A stretch of DNA of 64,000 bases from Neolewinella marina (GCF_002631205.1 NZ_PDLO01000006.1:62001-126000), one strand, 5' to 3'. Counted from the stretch's first letter, positions 27,412 through 36,159 are shown. A program made the numbers and translations. The notes: generated by a model from the sequence alone, not told the origin.

Positions 27412-28512
27412 ATGCAGACCACCCCCCTGACCGAAACCCACCGCAAGCTCAACGCCAAACTCGTCGATTTTGCCGGCTTTGAAATGCCATTGTCCTACAC
27501 CTCCCTCAAGGAAGAGCACCAGGCCGTACGCGAGGCGGCGGGCATCTTCGACGTCTCCCATATGGGAGAGTTCATCGTGCGGGGCGCCGGAGCGCAGGAG
27601 CTGGTGCAGTACGTAACGAGCAACGACGTACGCAAGCTGTCGCCCGGACAGGCCCAGTACAGCTGTCTGCCCCGCCCCGAAGGAGGCATCGTGGACGACC
27701 TGCTGGTGTACCACCTCCCCCCTAACCCCCGGCTGGGCATGAGCGCCGAACACCCCAGCTACCTGCTGGTCGTGAACGCCGGCAACATCCAGAAAGACTG
27801 GGACTGGATCAATTCCCACAACCGCTTCGGTGCCGAGGTACTCGACATCAGCGACCATACCGCCCTGCTGGCCGTTCAGGGCCCCAAGGCCGCGGAGATT
27901 CTGCAGCCCCTGACGGACACCGACCTGGCCGCCATCCCGTACTACCACTTCGTGCGCGGCAGCCTGGCGGGCATCGACAATGTAATCATCTCGGCCACCG
28001 GCTATACCGGCTCGGGCGGGTTCGAGCTATACCTCGACGCCGACCACGCCACCAAGGCCTGGGACGCCATCCTGCAGGCGGGCAAACCCCACGGGCTGAT
28101 CCCCGCCGGCCTTGGGGCCCGCGATACCCTGCGACTGGAAAAGGGCTACTGCCTCTACGGCAACGACATCGACGATACGACCTCGCCCCTGGAGGCCGGC
28201 CTGGGCTGGATCACCAAACTGCAGGCAGACGACTTCGTGGGCCGCGACTTCCTGCTCCGCCAGAAGGAGGAGGGCGTCAGCCGCCGGCTGGTGGCCTTCC
28301 GGGTACACGATCGCCGCGCACCCCGCCACGGCTACCCCATCCTGAACGAAGCCGGAGAGCGCATCGGAGAAGTCACCAGTGGCACCCACGCCCCCAGCCT
28401 GGACTACCCGATGGGGATGGGCTACGTGAAAAACGGTTTCCACCGGGTCGGGACCAAGCTGAAGATCGACCTGGGCCGCAAGACGATGGATGCCGAGGTG
28501 GTGAAGCTGTAG
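27412..28512 (+). CDS. gcvT: Aminomethyltransferase (glycine cleavage T protein)
   Basis: A 366-residue cytoplasmic enzyme that releases ammonia from the aminomethyl-lipoyl H protein and transfers the one-carbon unit to tetrahydrofolate. Typical segments are visible: DVSHMGEF (about 44-51), NAGNIQKDWDWI, ATGYTGSGGFELYLD, and GLGARDTLRLEKGYCLYGND followed by GLGWITK. The C-terminal barrel has GEVTSGTHAPSLDYPMGMGYV. Length is normal. It starts ten bases after the histidine kinase; co-transcription is possible. The other glycine-cleavage genes are not in the window. Confidence 0.96.
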   Translation: MQTTPLTETHRKLNAKLVDFAGFEMPLSYTSLKEEHQAVREAAGIFDVSHMGEFIVRGAGAQELVQYVTSNDVRKLSPGQAQYSCLPRPEGGIVDDLLVYHLPPNPRLGMSAEHPSYLLVVNAGNIQKDWDWINSHNRFGAEVLDISDHTALLAVQGPKAAEILQPLTDTDLAAIPYYHFVRGSLAGIDNVIISATGYTGSGGFELYLDADHATKAWDAILQAGKPHGLIPAGLGARDTLRLEKGYCLYGNDIDDTTSPLEAGLGWITKLQADDFVGRDFLLRQKEEGVSRRLVAFRVHDRRAPRHGYPILNEAGERIGEVTSGTHAPSLDYPMGMGYVKNGFHRVGTKLKIDLGRKTMDAEVVKL

Positions 28513-28538
28513 GGGACCTGGTCCATGATTTTTTTGTT

Positions 28539-28587
28539 GGACGACTAAGTGGTCCAATGGGAAGTGGTCGGACCACTTAAGTCGTCC
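28539..28587. repeat. Inverted repeat upstream of the bestrophin-like gene
   Basis: GGACGACTAAGTGGTCC (28539-28555) is the reverse complement, but for one inserted base, of GGACCACTTAAGTCGTCC (28570-28587). Related words continue to about 28625 (CGGTCGGACGAGTTCCC). A third copy lies after the gene at 29604-29621. Confidence 0.8.
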
Positions 28588-28665
28588 GACCGGTTAGCGG
28601 TCGGACGAGTTCCCAAGGGACGAGCTCAGCGTTTTTGCCGATCTTCCAGGAATACCCCCCTGGAA

Positions 28666-29592
28666 ATGATCATCTACAAGTCCAACGGCAGCTGGTTCGG
28701 CCACGTCTTCCACCTCACCTCCAGTTATACCATGCGGCGCGTCGTAAGGGCCGTTCTCCTGCTCGGTGTTTACTCCGCCCTGGTGATTGGCGGCATTCGG
28801 ATCCTGAACCTCCACCGGTACCTGCAGGTCGACAGTACGGTCTTCTCGCTGCTGGCGGTGATCCTGTCCATCTTTCTCGGCTTCCGGACTACCACCGCCT
28901 ACGACCGCTGGTGGGAGGCCCGCAAGCAATGGGGTGCCCTGGTCAACAACTGCCGGAACCTGGCGATCTACGTCGATAGCATGTGGCCCCCGGCCGATCT
29001 TGCCATCCGTCGCTTCATGGCCAAAAGCATTGCCAACTTCTGCCTGGCACTGGCCGAGCACCTGCGGCAGGGTACCCGGCTGGAGCAGTTGGTGGACTTG
29101 TCCGAAGAGGAAGTCGGCTACTATACCACCAAGGACCATGTTCCCAACTTCATCGCTCTGCGCATCTACCAGCGCATTGCCGCCGCCCACCGGGAGGGAA
29201 CCATCAGCGAAGGGGACTACCTGAACATCAAGGCCCAGCACCAGAGCCTGCTCGACATCCTCGGGGCCTGTGAGCGGATCAAGAAGACGCCCATCCCCTT
29301 CAGTTATGCCGTCTACCTGAAGGTTTTCGTTACGGCCTACGCCGTCCTGCTGCCGTTCGGATTGTCGGAGCAGTTTGGCTGGGGTACCGTTCCCCTGACC
29401 ATGCTGATCGCCTTCGCCCTGCTCGGGGTGGAACTGATGGGGGAGGAGATCGAGGACCCCTTCGGGCGGGACTGTAACGACCTGCCAACGGGCGACATCG
29501 CCCACACCATCAAGCGGAACGTCTTTGAGATTCTCGAGGACCGGACCCCCGCCGCGGAGCAGCGGCAGGAGGAGTACGACAAGGTTTTCTAG
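28666..29592 (+). CDS. Bestrophin-family anion channel
   Basis: A 308-residue protein of the bestrophin/UPF0187 family, pentameric chloride or bicarbonate channels. The N-terminal part has the family arrangement of two hydrophobic segments (AVLLLGVYSALVIGGI and VFSLLAVILSIFLGFRTTTAYDRWWEARKQWG); the FRTNTAYDRWWEAR-like phrase is diagnostic. A second hydrophobic pair (VFVTAYAVLLPFG, VPLTMLIAFALLGVELMGEEIEDPFG) contains the GxExIExPFG motif near the C-terminus. I chose the ATG at 28666 (MIIYKSNGSW) because upstream codons lie in the inverted repeat. The gene is flanked on both sides by copies of the GGACCACT/AGTCGTCC repeat. Confidence 0.9.
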   Translation: MIIYKSNGSWFGHVFHLTSSYTMRRVVRAVLLLGVYSALVIGGIRILNLHRYLQVDSTVFSLLAVILSIFLGFRTTTAYDRWWEARKQWGALVNNCRNLAIYVDSMWPPADLAIRRFMAKSIANFCLALAEHLRQGTRLEQLVDLSEEEVGYYTTKDHVPNFIALRIYQRIAAAHREGTISEGDYLNIKAQHQSLLDILGACERIKKTPIPFSYAVYLKVFVTAYAVLLPFGLSEQFGWGTVPLTMLIAFALLGVELMGEEIEDPFGRDCNDLPTGDIAHTIKRNVFEILEDRTPAAEQRQEEYDKVF

Positions 29593-29603
29593 GTGGCCTC
29601 GTC

Positions 29604-29621
29604 GGACCACTAAAGTCGTCC
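29604..29621. repeat. Copy of the GGACCACT...AGTCGTCC repeat downstream of the bestrophin-like gene
   Basis: GGACCACTAAAGTCGTCC differs at one base from 28570-28587 and is in the same orientation. Related fragments (CGACCACTAAGCGG) continue to about 29645. The remainder of the gap to 29828 contains nothing I can identify. Confidence 0.75.
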
Positions 29622-29828
29622 GACCACTAAGCGGCGGACCACCACCGAGCCCCCCCTTGCGTTCGTCGGATATTTCCAAGGCGTGCTCGAAGGATATTGC
29701 CAATCCGGGGTGGGGAAGTGATATTGGTACTCTAGCGTTGAAAGTCACTTAATTAGTTGACAATCAACGTGCAACCCCGGCGAATCCCCGCCGTCCTTTG
29801 AGTTACCCACCCGTCAATTTTCACCGCC

Positions 29829-30800
29829 ATGTTACGCTCCACCTTTTTCCTCATCCTGCTGGTCATGTGTGCCCTGCCGTTGTCCGCCAAGAAGGGAGAA
29901 AGCCTCTTCGACCGGTGGAGCCGCACGGAAGGGAAATCCATCGACATCTACCTGAACCTCGATACCCTGCTGGCGAACCGCAACACCACGAACGTCATGC
30001 GCGGTACCGTGGTCGACAGCGGCCTCCACTTAGGCGTTGATATCCACGTGCGCGGTCGGTTCCGCCGCCGCACCTGCGCCCTGCCGCCCATCCTGCTGCA
30101 GTTCGACAAGGACCCCCTGGTGCTGGCCGGACTCAATACCCATAACGACTACAAGCTGGTAACCCCCTGCACCGATGATGCTGCCGGACAGGACGCCATC
30201 CTGCGCGAAAACCTGGTCTACGAACTTTACCGTACCATCGACCCGGAGGCCAGCTACCGTACCCACCTGCTCACCATCACCTACCACAATACGGCCGACG
30301 GCAGCAGCTTCACCAGCTACGGCCTGGTGATCGAGGACACCGACGAACTCGAAGACCGCCTCGAAGCCAGCAACTGCGAAGACTGCTACAACCAGCCGGT
30401 GGCCAACTACACCAATGCCGAAACCGTAGCCCTGTTCCAGTACATGGTGGGCAACGCCGACTACAGCACCTCCCTGGCCCGCAACCTGAAGCTGATGCAG
30501 GCCGAAGACGGCCGCCTGACCGCCGTGCCCTACGACTTCGACTTCTGCGGGGTGGTGAACCCCACCTACGGCCGACTCATCCACCCCGAGCAGGATAATA
30601 TGACCGACCGCGTGTGGGTGTGGGAGTTCCAGGCACTGCCCCAGCTGGACCAGGCCGCCAGCGAGTTCGCCCTGCTGGAAGACGAGCTGCTGGCGCAGGT
30701 GGAAGCATACACCCCCCTGAGCTACGACAGCCGCCGGGAGATCAAGGTGTACCTGAAGGACTTCTTCCGCGACCTGAAACGCAACCGGATTGGCCGTTAA
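29829..30800 (+). CDS. Exported protein, possibly CotH-kinase-like
   Basis: A 323-residue protein with a signal peptide (about 1-19, ending LSAK). The order of motifs resembles CotH-type secreted kinases: a basic strand region (HVRGRFRRRTC), NDYKLVTPC, then RENLVYELYRTIDPEASYRTHLLTITYHN, a YGLVIEDTDELEDRLEA helix, NADYSTSLARNLKLM and finally VPYDFDFCGVVNP, which would carry the metal-binding Asp. These parallels are by eye and the match is weak. Cysteines at the CEDC motif and elsewhere may form disulfides. It precedes a 7TM-type membrane protein by 17 bases. Confidence 0.6.
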   Translation: MLRSTFFLILLVMCALPLSAKKGESLFDRWSRTEGKSIDIYLNLDTLLANRNTTNVMRGTVVDSGLHLGVDIHVRGRFRRRTCALPPILLQFDKDPLVLAGLNTHNDYKLVTPCTDDAAGQDAILRENLVYELYRTIDPEASYRTHLLTITYHNTADGSSFTSYGLVIEDTDELEDRLEASNCEDCYNQPVANYTNAETVALFQYMVGNADYSTSLARNLKLMQAEDGRLTAVPYDFDFCGVVNPTYGRLIHPEQDNMTDRVWVWEFQALPQLDQAASEFALLEDELLAQVEAYTPLSYDSRREIKVYLKDFFRDLKRNRIGR

Positions 30801-30805
30801 ACGGC

Positions 30806-30813
30806 TACCTTCG
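30806..30813 (+). promoter_or_regulatory. Possible -7 box four bases before a start codon
   Basis: TACCTTCG at 30806-30813 lies four bases before the ATG at 30818, the same geometry as at 6087, 17796, 39304 and 49726. It overlaps the short gap after the CotH-like gene. A TTG at 30790-30792 is 13 bases away, closer than ideal. Confidence 0.35.
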
Positions 30814-30817
30814 TCCC

Positions 30818-31597
30818 ATGGACGCCACCCGCCTCATTGTCTTTTACATGCCCGTGGGCGTGATGGCCGTCAGCTTGATGGCGGCCATCGGTATTGGCGG
30901 ACTCTTCTTTCTGAAGCGCAGCGGCGACCGGCGCGCAAACTGCCTCTACGGCGCCTTGCTGCTGGCGGGCGGCTTCACCCAGCTCCACTTTCTGCTGCTC
31001 TTCTCCGGACTGACCGTCCACCGCCCGGAACTGGAATTCCTGCCCATCTACTTCACCCTCTGGCTGCCCGTCCTGCTGTTTTTCCACGTCAAGATCAGCC
31101 TCTACCCCCGCTACCGCCTGCGGGTGGGCGACCTGAAGCACTTCATCTTCCCCCTGGCCCAGCTGCTTTTTTTCGTGGGCATCTGGCTTGTTCCCGAATT
31201 CCGGCGACCGGAGGGGCGGTACTTCTACAGCCCCTTCTACGGTGGTTTCGAGCAGGCCCTCTACCTGGTCATCTGGCCGTCCTACATCATCTTCGCCTAC
31301 CAGTATTTGCGGCGCAAGCGGGCCCAGCTGGGTCGCCGTTCGCTGCCCCGCCTGCTGTGGTACCTCCGCAAGCTGCTGAAGGGGAGCATGCTTTTTGTCA
31401 TCGCCTACGCGATCCTGGCAGTGAGCGACTTCGTAAGCTACAATTACTTTTTCGTGGATATGCGGAGCCAGGACTGGTACGCCGCCGCCCAGTCGCTGAC
31501 CTACACCGTGCTGCTGCTGTGGCTGACCACCTACGGCTTTCAGGTGCTGCTGTGGGGCCGACGGCTCTTGCGGTCGGGGTCGGCAGGGCAACCTTAG
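30818..31597 (+). CDS. Multi-pass (about seven-helix) membrane protein
   Basis: A 259-residue protein made almost wholly of hydrophobic segments: about seven, beginning IVFYMPVGVMAVSLMAAIGIGGLFF and ending TYTVLLLWLTTYGFQVLLW. Size and pattern resemble the 7TM sensor part found in front of AraC-type or kinase domains in Bacteroidota, but here no output domain follows; the protein stops after GRRLLRSGSAGQP. It may be a truncated or stand-alone sensor. The ATG at 30818 was chosen; the frame is open upstream but overlaps the preceding gene. Convergent with the LamG/CHU-C gene. Confidence 0.65.
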   Translation: MDATRLIVFYMPVGVMAVSLMAAIGIGGLFFLKRSGDRRANCLYGALLLAGGFTQLHFLLLFSGLTVHRPELEFLPIYFTLWLPVLLFFHVKISLYPRYRLRVGDLKHFIFPLAQLLFFVGIWLVPEFRRPEGRYFYSPFYGGFEQALYLVIWPSYIIFAYQYLRRKRAQLGRRSLPRLLWYLRKLLKGSMLFVIAYAILAVSDFVSYNYFFVDMRSQDWYAAAQSLTYTVLLLWLTTYGFQVLLWGRRLLRSGSAGQP

Positions 31598-31622
31598 GGC
31601 GCTGCACGCGGGTTCCCGGGGA

Positions 31623-32861
31623 CTACCGCAATATCCTTACGCCCCCGCTGCGGACCAGTTCTTGCCCCTCGCAGCGGTACACCAGTCGCCAGAGTAACAC
31701 CCCGGGGCTGACCGGCCGGCCGGAGAAGCTGCCGTCCCAGCGGTCGAAGGGATCGGCGGTGGTGAACATCCGGCCGCCGTTCCGGTCGAAGATCTCGAAG
31801 CTGATCAGCTCCTGAACCGCGAAGGGGTTGGAAATGCCGAAGGTTTCGTTGCTTTCCGGCCCGATGCCGTTCGGGGTGAAGGCCCGGGGCAAGTAAATTT
31901 CGTTACAGCGCAGGGAATCGGGGTTGATCACGATGAGCGAGAAACTGTCGCGGGCTACGCAGCCGCTAATGTCGTCGGTGATGGCCACCTGATAGGTAAT
32001 CCGCCCGGCACTGGAGGGGGTGATCACCGGCTCGGCCGCCGCAGGGTCACTCACGCCGGTAGTGGGCGACCAGCTGAAAGCGGTGCCGCAGTTGCTCCTC
32101 AGGTCTACCTGGACGCTCTGCCCCAGGAAGATCTGGGCGGGAGGGGAGACGATCTTGTCCGGCGCCCGGTACAGCTGGCTTACCTCCGTAGCCGGCAGGG
32201 CCCGGTTGTAGATTCTCACTTCGTCGATGAGGCCCCGGAAGCTTCCCGCGCCGGGGGCGGGACAGGCCGCGCTGCCGATGAGCAGGTCGCCGCCGTGGTC
32301 AAGGTTCAGCCGCGCTGAACTGCTCTGGGAAGCGACTTTCACCCGGTTGAGGTAGAGGGTGGCCTCGGTAGCATCCCGGCTCAGGGTGACGTGCTGCCAG
32401 CAGGCAGCGTTGTCGATCTGGTGGGTGAGGTTGAGGGTCACATTGCCCTCCTGCAACTCGGCGGTGAGGCGGCGGCTCCCGGGGGCGTAGCGGATGGAGA
32501 AGCCATTGCCGTTGGTGCAGTTGCTGTCGCGTTTGGCAATGAGGTACTGCTCGCCGCTGCCTCCGCCCGTGGGTTTGAAATAGAGGCTGACAGTGAAGTC
32601 GCTGTCGTCGAAGAGGCGGTTGACGTTGTTGGAGCCCCCACCCGGGATGCGCACGTAATCACCTTCCGCCGTAAGCCATATCGCCTCGCCCTGGGCCCCG
32701 CAGTTGTAGTCTACCGCACCCACGGGCACGCCCAGGTTGGTGGCGTCGCCGGTGGCGTCGCCCAGGTTGCCCTCGAAGGGGTAGCTCGCCGTCAGCCCCA
32801 GGCCAGGTTGGGCAAGGAGCGAAAGGGGAAAGCTGCAGAGCATTAGGAGGAGCAAACGCAT
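31623..32861 (-). CDS. LamG-domain surface protein with CHU-type (gliding motility) C-terminal domain
   Basis: A 412-residue secreted protein from the ATG at 32859-32861, which starts a signal peptide (MRLLLLMLCSFPLSLLAQ). Residues about 25-235 form a LamG/concanavalin domain (SYPFEGNLGDATG ... FRGLIDEVRIYNRALPATEVSQLY). A short Ig-like domain follows, and the last 85 residues are a gliding-motility/CHU C-terminal domain (EIYLPRAFTPNGIGPESNETFGI ... FDRWDGSFSGRPVSPGVLLWRLVYRC), used as a T9SS type B sorting signal. It is expected on the cell surface or in the medium. Thirty-four in-frame codons upstream of the chosen start carry no signal and are left out. Confidence 0.88.
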   Translation of the reverse strand: MRLLLLMLCSFPLSLLAQPGLGLTASYPFEGNLGDATGDATNLGVPVGAVDYNCGAQGEAIWLTAEGDYVRIPGGGSNNVNRLFDDSDFTVSLYFKPTGGGSGEQYLIAKRDSNCTNGNGFSIRYAPGSRRLTAELQEGNVTLNLTHQIDNAACWQHVTLSRDATEATLYLNRVKVASQSSSARLNLDHGGDLLIGSAACPAPGAGSFRGLIDEVRIYNRALPATEVSQLYRAPDKIVSPPAQIFLGQSVQVDLRSNCGTAFSWSPTTGVSDPAAAEPVITPSSAGRITYQVAITDDISGCVARDSFSLIVINPDSLRCNEIYLPRAFTPNGIGPESNETFGISNPFAVQELISFEIFDRNGGRMFTTADPFDRWDGSFSGRPVSPGVLLWRLVYRCEGQELVRSGGVRILR

Positions 32862-33021
32862 GAGGGAAGGGTAAAGGGAGTGCGAAGTTACGCCAAATAG
32901 GGAGGTAGGGGATCGCCCGAGGGTTGCGCTTTCATTTGGGTTTTTTTGACGGTAGGCGAACAAATGACGAAAAAATGAGCTGTATAGGCGTTCTCAATTC
33001 ATCATCTAAACACATCGCCTT

Positions 33022-33270
33022 ATGACTGGCATTTTAATCTGGATCCTGCTGGGTCTTATCGCTGGCGCCCTTGCCAAGTGGATCATGCCCGGACCCGATC
33101 CCGGCGGCTGGGTCGTCACCATCCTCATCGGTATCGTCGGTGCCGTCATCGGCGGCTTCCTCGGTGGAGCCCTCGGCCTGGGTGGTACCGGTGACCTGAG
33201 CCTCGGTTCCATCGCGTTGTCCGTCCTTGGTGCCCTGATTTTGCTGTTCCTTTACCGAAAACTGGCTTAG
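33022..33270 (+). CDS. GlsB/YeaQ/YmgE-family small membrane protein
   Basis: An 82-residue, very hydrophobic, Gly-rich protein with three membrane segments (GILIWILLGLIAGALAKWIM, WVVTILIGIVGAVIGGFLGG, SIALSVLGALILLFLYRKLA). This matches the transglycosylase-associated/GlsB-YeaQ family, linked to general envelope stress; no enzymatic function is known. Length is exactly as in the family (about 82-85). It is followed by a rho-independent terminator, so it forms its own transcript. Confidence 0.93.
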   Translation: MTGILIWILLGLIAGALAKWIMPGPDPGGWVVTILIGIVGAVIGGFLGGALGLGGTGDLSLGSIALSVLGALILLFLYRKLA

Positions 33271-33290
33271 TACAACGAAATTTTTGCAGA

Positions 33291-33326
33291 AAACGGCCTT
33301 TTCGCACTTGCGGAAAGGTCGTTTTT
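33291..33326 (+). terminator. Rho-independent terminator after the GlsB-like gene
   Basis: AACGGCCTTT(TCGC) from 33292 pairs with (GCGG)AAAGGTCGTT ending about 33323, followed by T residues. The stem contains a G-T pair and a mismatch. Confidence 0.8.
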
Positions 33327-33335
33327 GTTATTTAG

Positions 33336-34142
33336 ATGAAAATATTCACCTCTGTGGCGCTGCGCATCGTTCAAATCACTGACCTCCACCTGCTTTCCCC
33401 CGGTGAATTACTCATGGGGCTGGACGTGGAGGCCCGCTTCGAAGCGGTACTTGCGGCCGCTTCCCGCCACGCCCCGGATGCTTTCTGCTTCACCGGAGAT
33501 TTCTGTGCCAACGAGCCGGTCCGCGCGGTATACGAGCGGCTGCGCCCCCGCTTTGACGCCCTGCCCGCCCCCTACTACCTGACCGCCGGCAACCACGACG
33601 ACCGCCGCATGATCCGCGAGGTCTTCGATACCCCCGGGCAGGACAATGAGCCGGTCTACGGTCCCGTGGACATACAAGGGCAATGCTGCCTGTTCCTGGA
33701 TACCAGCCCCGGAACCACCGATGGCGGGCAGCTCGACTGGTTCGCCGAAGCCCTGCGGAAGCACCCCGACGCCCCCGTCTTCATGCACCACCCCCCGATC
33801 AAGATGGGCGTCCGCTTCATGGATCAGAAATACCCCCTGCGCGACACCGACCGCCTGGTGGACATCCTGACCGCCGATGGCGTCCGCCGCCGCGTCTTCT
33901 GCGGCCACTACCACACCCCCCGAATGGTGAGCCACGAAGCGCTGGACGTTTTCCTCTGTCCCCCCACCAGTTTCTTTATCCAGTCCACCACCCCGGATTT
34001 TGCCCTGGCCGACCACGATCCAGGCTACCTCCTGCTGGAATGGGCGGACGGGGGCGACTTCCGCTGCGTGGAATACCAGGTCCGCGACGACGGCCGCGAG
34101 GCCGCCCGTGATCAACTTCCCGCCGCCCCACGCGTTAACTAA
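33336..34142 (+). CDS. Calcineurin-like metallophosphoesterase (CpdA-like)
   Basis: A 268-residue soluble protein with all five motifs of class III cyclic-nucleotide phosphodiesterase-like metallophosphoesterases: TDLHL (about 15-19), TGDFCANE, GNHDDR, MHHPP and GHYHTP. These bind two metal ions and hydrolyse phosphate esters; cAMP is the substrate of E. coli CpdA, but here the substrate is unproven. Length suits CpdA (about 275). The ATG at 33336 follows the terminator of the previous gene closely (TATTTAG just before it), so the transcript may have almost no leader. The tRNA-Gln promoter lies directly downstream. Confidence 0.9.
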   Translation: MKIFTSVALRIVQITDLHLLSPGELLMGLDVEARFEAVLAAASRHAPDAFCFTGDFCANEPVRAVYERLRPRFDALPAPYYLTAGNHDDRRMIREVFDTPGQDNEPVYGPVDIQGQCCLFLDTSPGTTDGGQLDWFAEALRKHPDAPVFMHHPPIKMGVRFMDQKYPLRDTDRLVDILTADGVRRRVFCGHYHTPRMVSHEALDVFLCPPTSFFIQSTTPDFALADHDPGYLLLEWADGGDFRCVEYQVRDDGREAARDQLPAAPRVN

Positions 34143-34156
34143 AATTGTTACGCGGC

Positions 34157-34187
34157 TTGTGAGATTATGGAAGCGTTCCTATATTTG
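34157..34187 (+). promoter_or_regulatory. Promoter of tRNA-Gln
   Basis: TTG (34157-34159), a 20-base spacer and TATATTTG (34180-34187) match the phylum promoter. The tRNA begins 19 bases downstream. Confidence 0.7.
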
Positions 34188-34205
34188 CGGCCGCTAAAGT
34201 CACCG

Positions 34206-34280
34206 AGACCCATGGTGTAATTGGCAACACAACAGATTTTGGTTCTGTCGTTCAAGGTTCGAGTCCTTGTGGGTCTACCA
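34206..34280 (+). tRNA. tRNA-Gln (anticodon TTG)
   Basis: The acceptor stem AGACCCA (34206-34212) pairs with TGGGTCT (34270-34276). The anticodon stem ACAGA/TCTGT encloses the loop TTTTGGT, giving anticodon TTG for Gln CAA/CAG codons. The T-arm has the usual GGTTCGAGTCC. The CCA end is encoded (34278-34280). No other tRNA is adjacent. Confidence 0.95.
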
Positions 34281-34290
34281 ACAGCGATTA

Positions 34291-34320
34291 AGCCCGGAGC
34301 AACTGCTCCGGGCTTTTTTT
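34291..34320 (+). terminator. Rho-independent terminator of the tRNA-Gln transcript
   Basis: AGCCCGGAGC (34291-34300) pairs perfectly with GCTCCGGGCT (34305-34314) around a four-base loop, followed by seven T. Confidence 0.95.
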
Positions 34321-34333
34321 GTGCCCGGACCCC

Positions 34334-35986
34334 TCAGGGGGCTAGCGACCCGGCGGCACCGGGCCCCTTTACGAAGCGGCCGCAGCCGTTGCCGGTTGGT
34401 TCGCCGTTGTGGAGGGAGAGGCAGCCGTTGACCACCACGTCGCGCACGCCTGTGGCATATTGGTGGGGATCGGCGAAGGTGGCGTTGTCGCGCACTTCGG
34501 CGGGGTCGAAGACCACGATATCGGCGAAGTGGCCCACTTTCAAGTGGCCGCGGCGCGCCAAGCGCAGGTTTTCGGCCGGGAGGGCGGAAAGCCGGCGGAT
34601 GCCTTCCTCGAGGGGGAAGAGGCCCTTGTCGCGGCTGAAGTGCCCCAGCACTCTGATGAAGGAACCATAGGCGCGGGGGTGGGTGCTCTGCGCCAGGAAG
34701 GCGCCTTCGGCACTGTAGGCTCCGGCGTCGGAGCAGAAGCTCATCCAGGGCTGCTGGATTTTCCGGTCGATGTTCTCCTCCGACATCGAGAAGTACACCA
34801 CCTGGATGCGGCTGCGGTCTTCCCGGATCAGGTCGATCACGGCCCGGGCCGGCGTCACGCCCCGCTCGGTGGCCACCTCGTCCAGCCGGCGACCGGCGTA
34901 GCGGCGCAGGTCCTTGTTCTTGAAGCCCACGAAGAGGATGCTCTCGGGGGGATTGCGGAAGCGGATCTCCTCTTCCACCCGGGCGCGGGTGGCGGGGTCG
35001 TCCAGTCGGGTCAGCATCTCGTCGATCCCCTCCTTGCGCACCCACTGCGGCAGCTGGACGTGAAGGCCGGTGGAGCTGGCGTTGTAGGTGTACATATCGG
35101 CGGTAACCGGGAGGCCCTCGTCGCGAACGCGGTCGATCCAGCGGATGACGCTGTCCATCTTCCACCAGTTGTCGGCGCCCGAGGCCTTGAGGTGGTAGAT
35201 CTCCGAGCGCACTTTGGCGTCCCGGCAGATGGACATAAATTCCCCTATGGCCTCAAACAGTTCGTCCCCTTCATCGCGGATGTGGGAGACGTACATGCCA
35301 TCGTAGTCGGCCGCCACCCGGGCCAGTTCGGTCAGTTCCTCGGTGTCGGCGTGCATACTGGGGGAATAGAGCAGGGAGGAGGACAGCCCCATGGCACCTT
35401 CCGCCATGGCGTGGGCCAGCAGGCTTTTCATCTCCTCCATTTCCCGGGGGGTGGCCGGGCGGTCGGCGTATCCGATCACGTGGGTTCTGAGCGTCCCGTT
35501 CCCGACGAAGGAGGCCACGTTCACCGCCACGCCCCGGTCCTCAAGGTGGGTGAGGTATTCGCCCAGGGTGGTCCAGGGAATGTCGTACTTCAGCTCCTGC
35601 TGCCCCTGGCGCATTTCCTGCTTCATGCGGGGGGTCAGGGGCCCCATCGAGCGGCCTTCGCCCATCACTTCCAGGGTGACGCCCTGGCGGAGGTCGCTCT
35701 GGGCCCGGCCGTCGATCAGAAGGGATTCGTTGGCCCAGCTGAGCATGTTGATGAAGCCGGGGGCCACGGCCATTCCCCTTGCATCGATCCTGCGCTCCGC
35801 CGCCCCCAGCTTCTGCCCGATGGCGGCAATGGAGTCGCCCCGCAGACCGATGTCCGCCACGTAGGGCTCCCCACCCGATCCGTCGTAGACAAGACCGCCC
35901 TGGATCACCAGGTCGTAGGCGGGGGTGGGGGACGAACAGCCCACCGCGAGAACGGACAGGCAGGCAAGCAGGAGAGAAAAGCGCAT
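34334..35986 (-). CDS. D-aminoacylase-like amidohydrolase lipoprotein lacking the HxH motif
   Basis: A 550-residue lipoprotein from the ATG at 35984-35986; signal peptide with lipobox ending at Cys17 (LAVGC). The protein aligns with N-acyl-D-amino-acid deacylases: YDLVIQGGLVYDGSGG, IAAIG, a C-terminal GHFADIVVFDPAEV and VVNGCLSLHNGEPTGN. In normal family members the first metal-binding motif reads PGFIDxHxH, but here it is APGFINMLSWANESL (residues 76-90), with no His. Later candidate ligands are kept: YVSHIRDEG, EIYHLKASG and FCSDAGAY. I recall a Bacteroidota subgroup with this same replacement, so it is probably a one-metal or non-standard enzyme, not a pseudogene. Substrate unknown. Confidence 0.82.
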   Translation of the reverse strand: MRFSLLLACLSVLAVGCSSPTPAYDLVIQGGLVYDGSGGEPYVADIGLRGDSIAAIGQKLGAAERRIDARGMAVAPGFINMLSWANESLLIDGRAQSDLRQGVTLEVMGEGRSMGPLTPRMKQEMRQGQQELKYDIPWTTLGEYLTHLEDRGVAVNVASFVGNGTLRTHVIGYADRPATPREMEEMKSLLAHAMAEGAMGLSSSLLYSPSMHADTEELTELARVAADYDGMYVSHIRDEGDELFEAIGEFMSICRDAKVRSEIYHLKASGADNWWKMDSVIRWIDRVRDEGLPVTADMYTYNASSTGLHVQLPQWVRKEGIDEMLTRLDDPATRARVEEEIRFRNPPESILFVGFKNKDLRRYAGRRLDEVATERGVTPARAVIDLIREDRSRIQVVYFSMSEENIDRKIQQPWMSFCSDAGAYSAEGAFLAQSTHPRAYGSFIRVLGHFSRDKGLFPLEEGIRRLSALPAENLRLARRGHLKVGHFADIVVFDPAEVRDNATFADPHQYATGVRDVVVNGCLSLHNGEPTGNGCGRFVKGPGAAGSLAP

Positions 35987-36159
35987 GGGCCAGGGGGAGG
36001 TTGGTTCACCCAAGGTAGCCCAACTGACCGGCTCCAGACGGCGGTTCGGGGTGCCGGAGCCGCGAAAAAACGAGCGTCGCCGGCCCTCTGGGTAAAATTT
36101 TTATTTTGTCCGATTCCCGGCCAAGCCCGGAATAGTTTCTTTTTCCTGTCACGGGGGCG

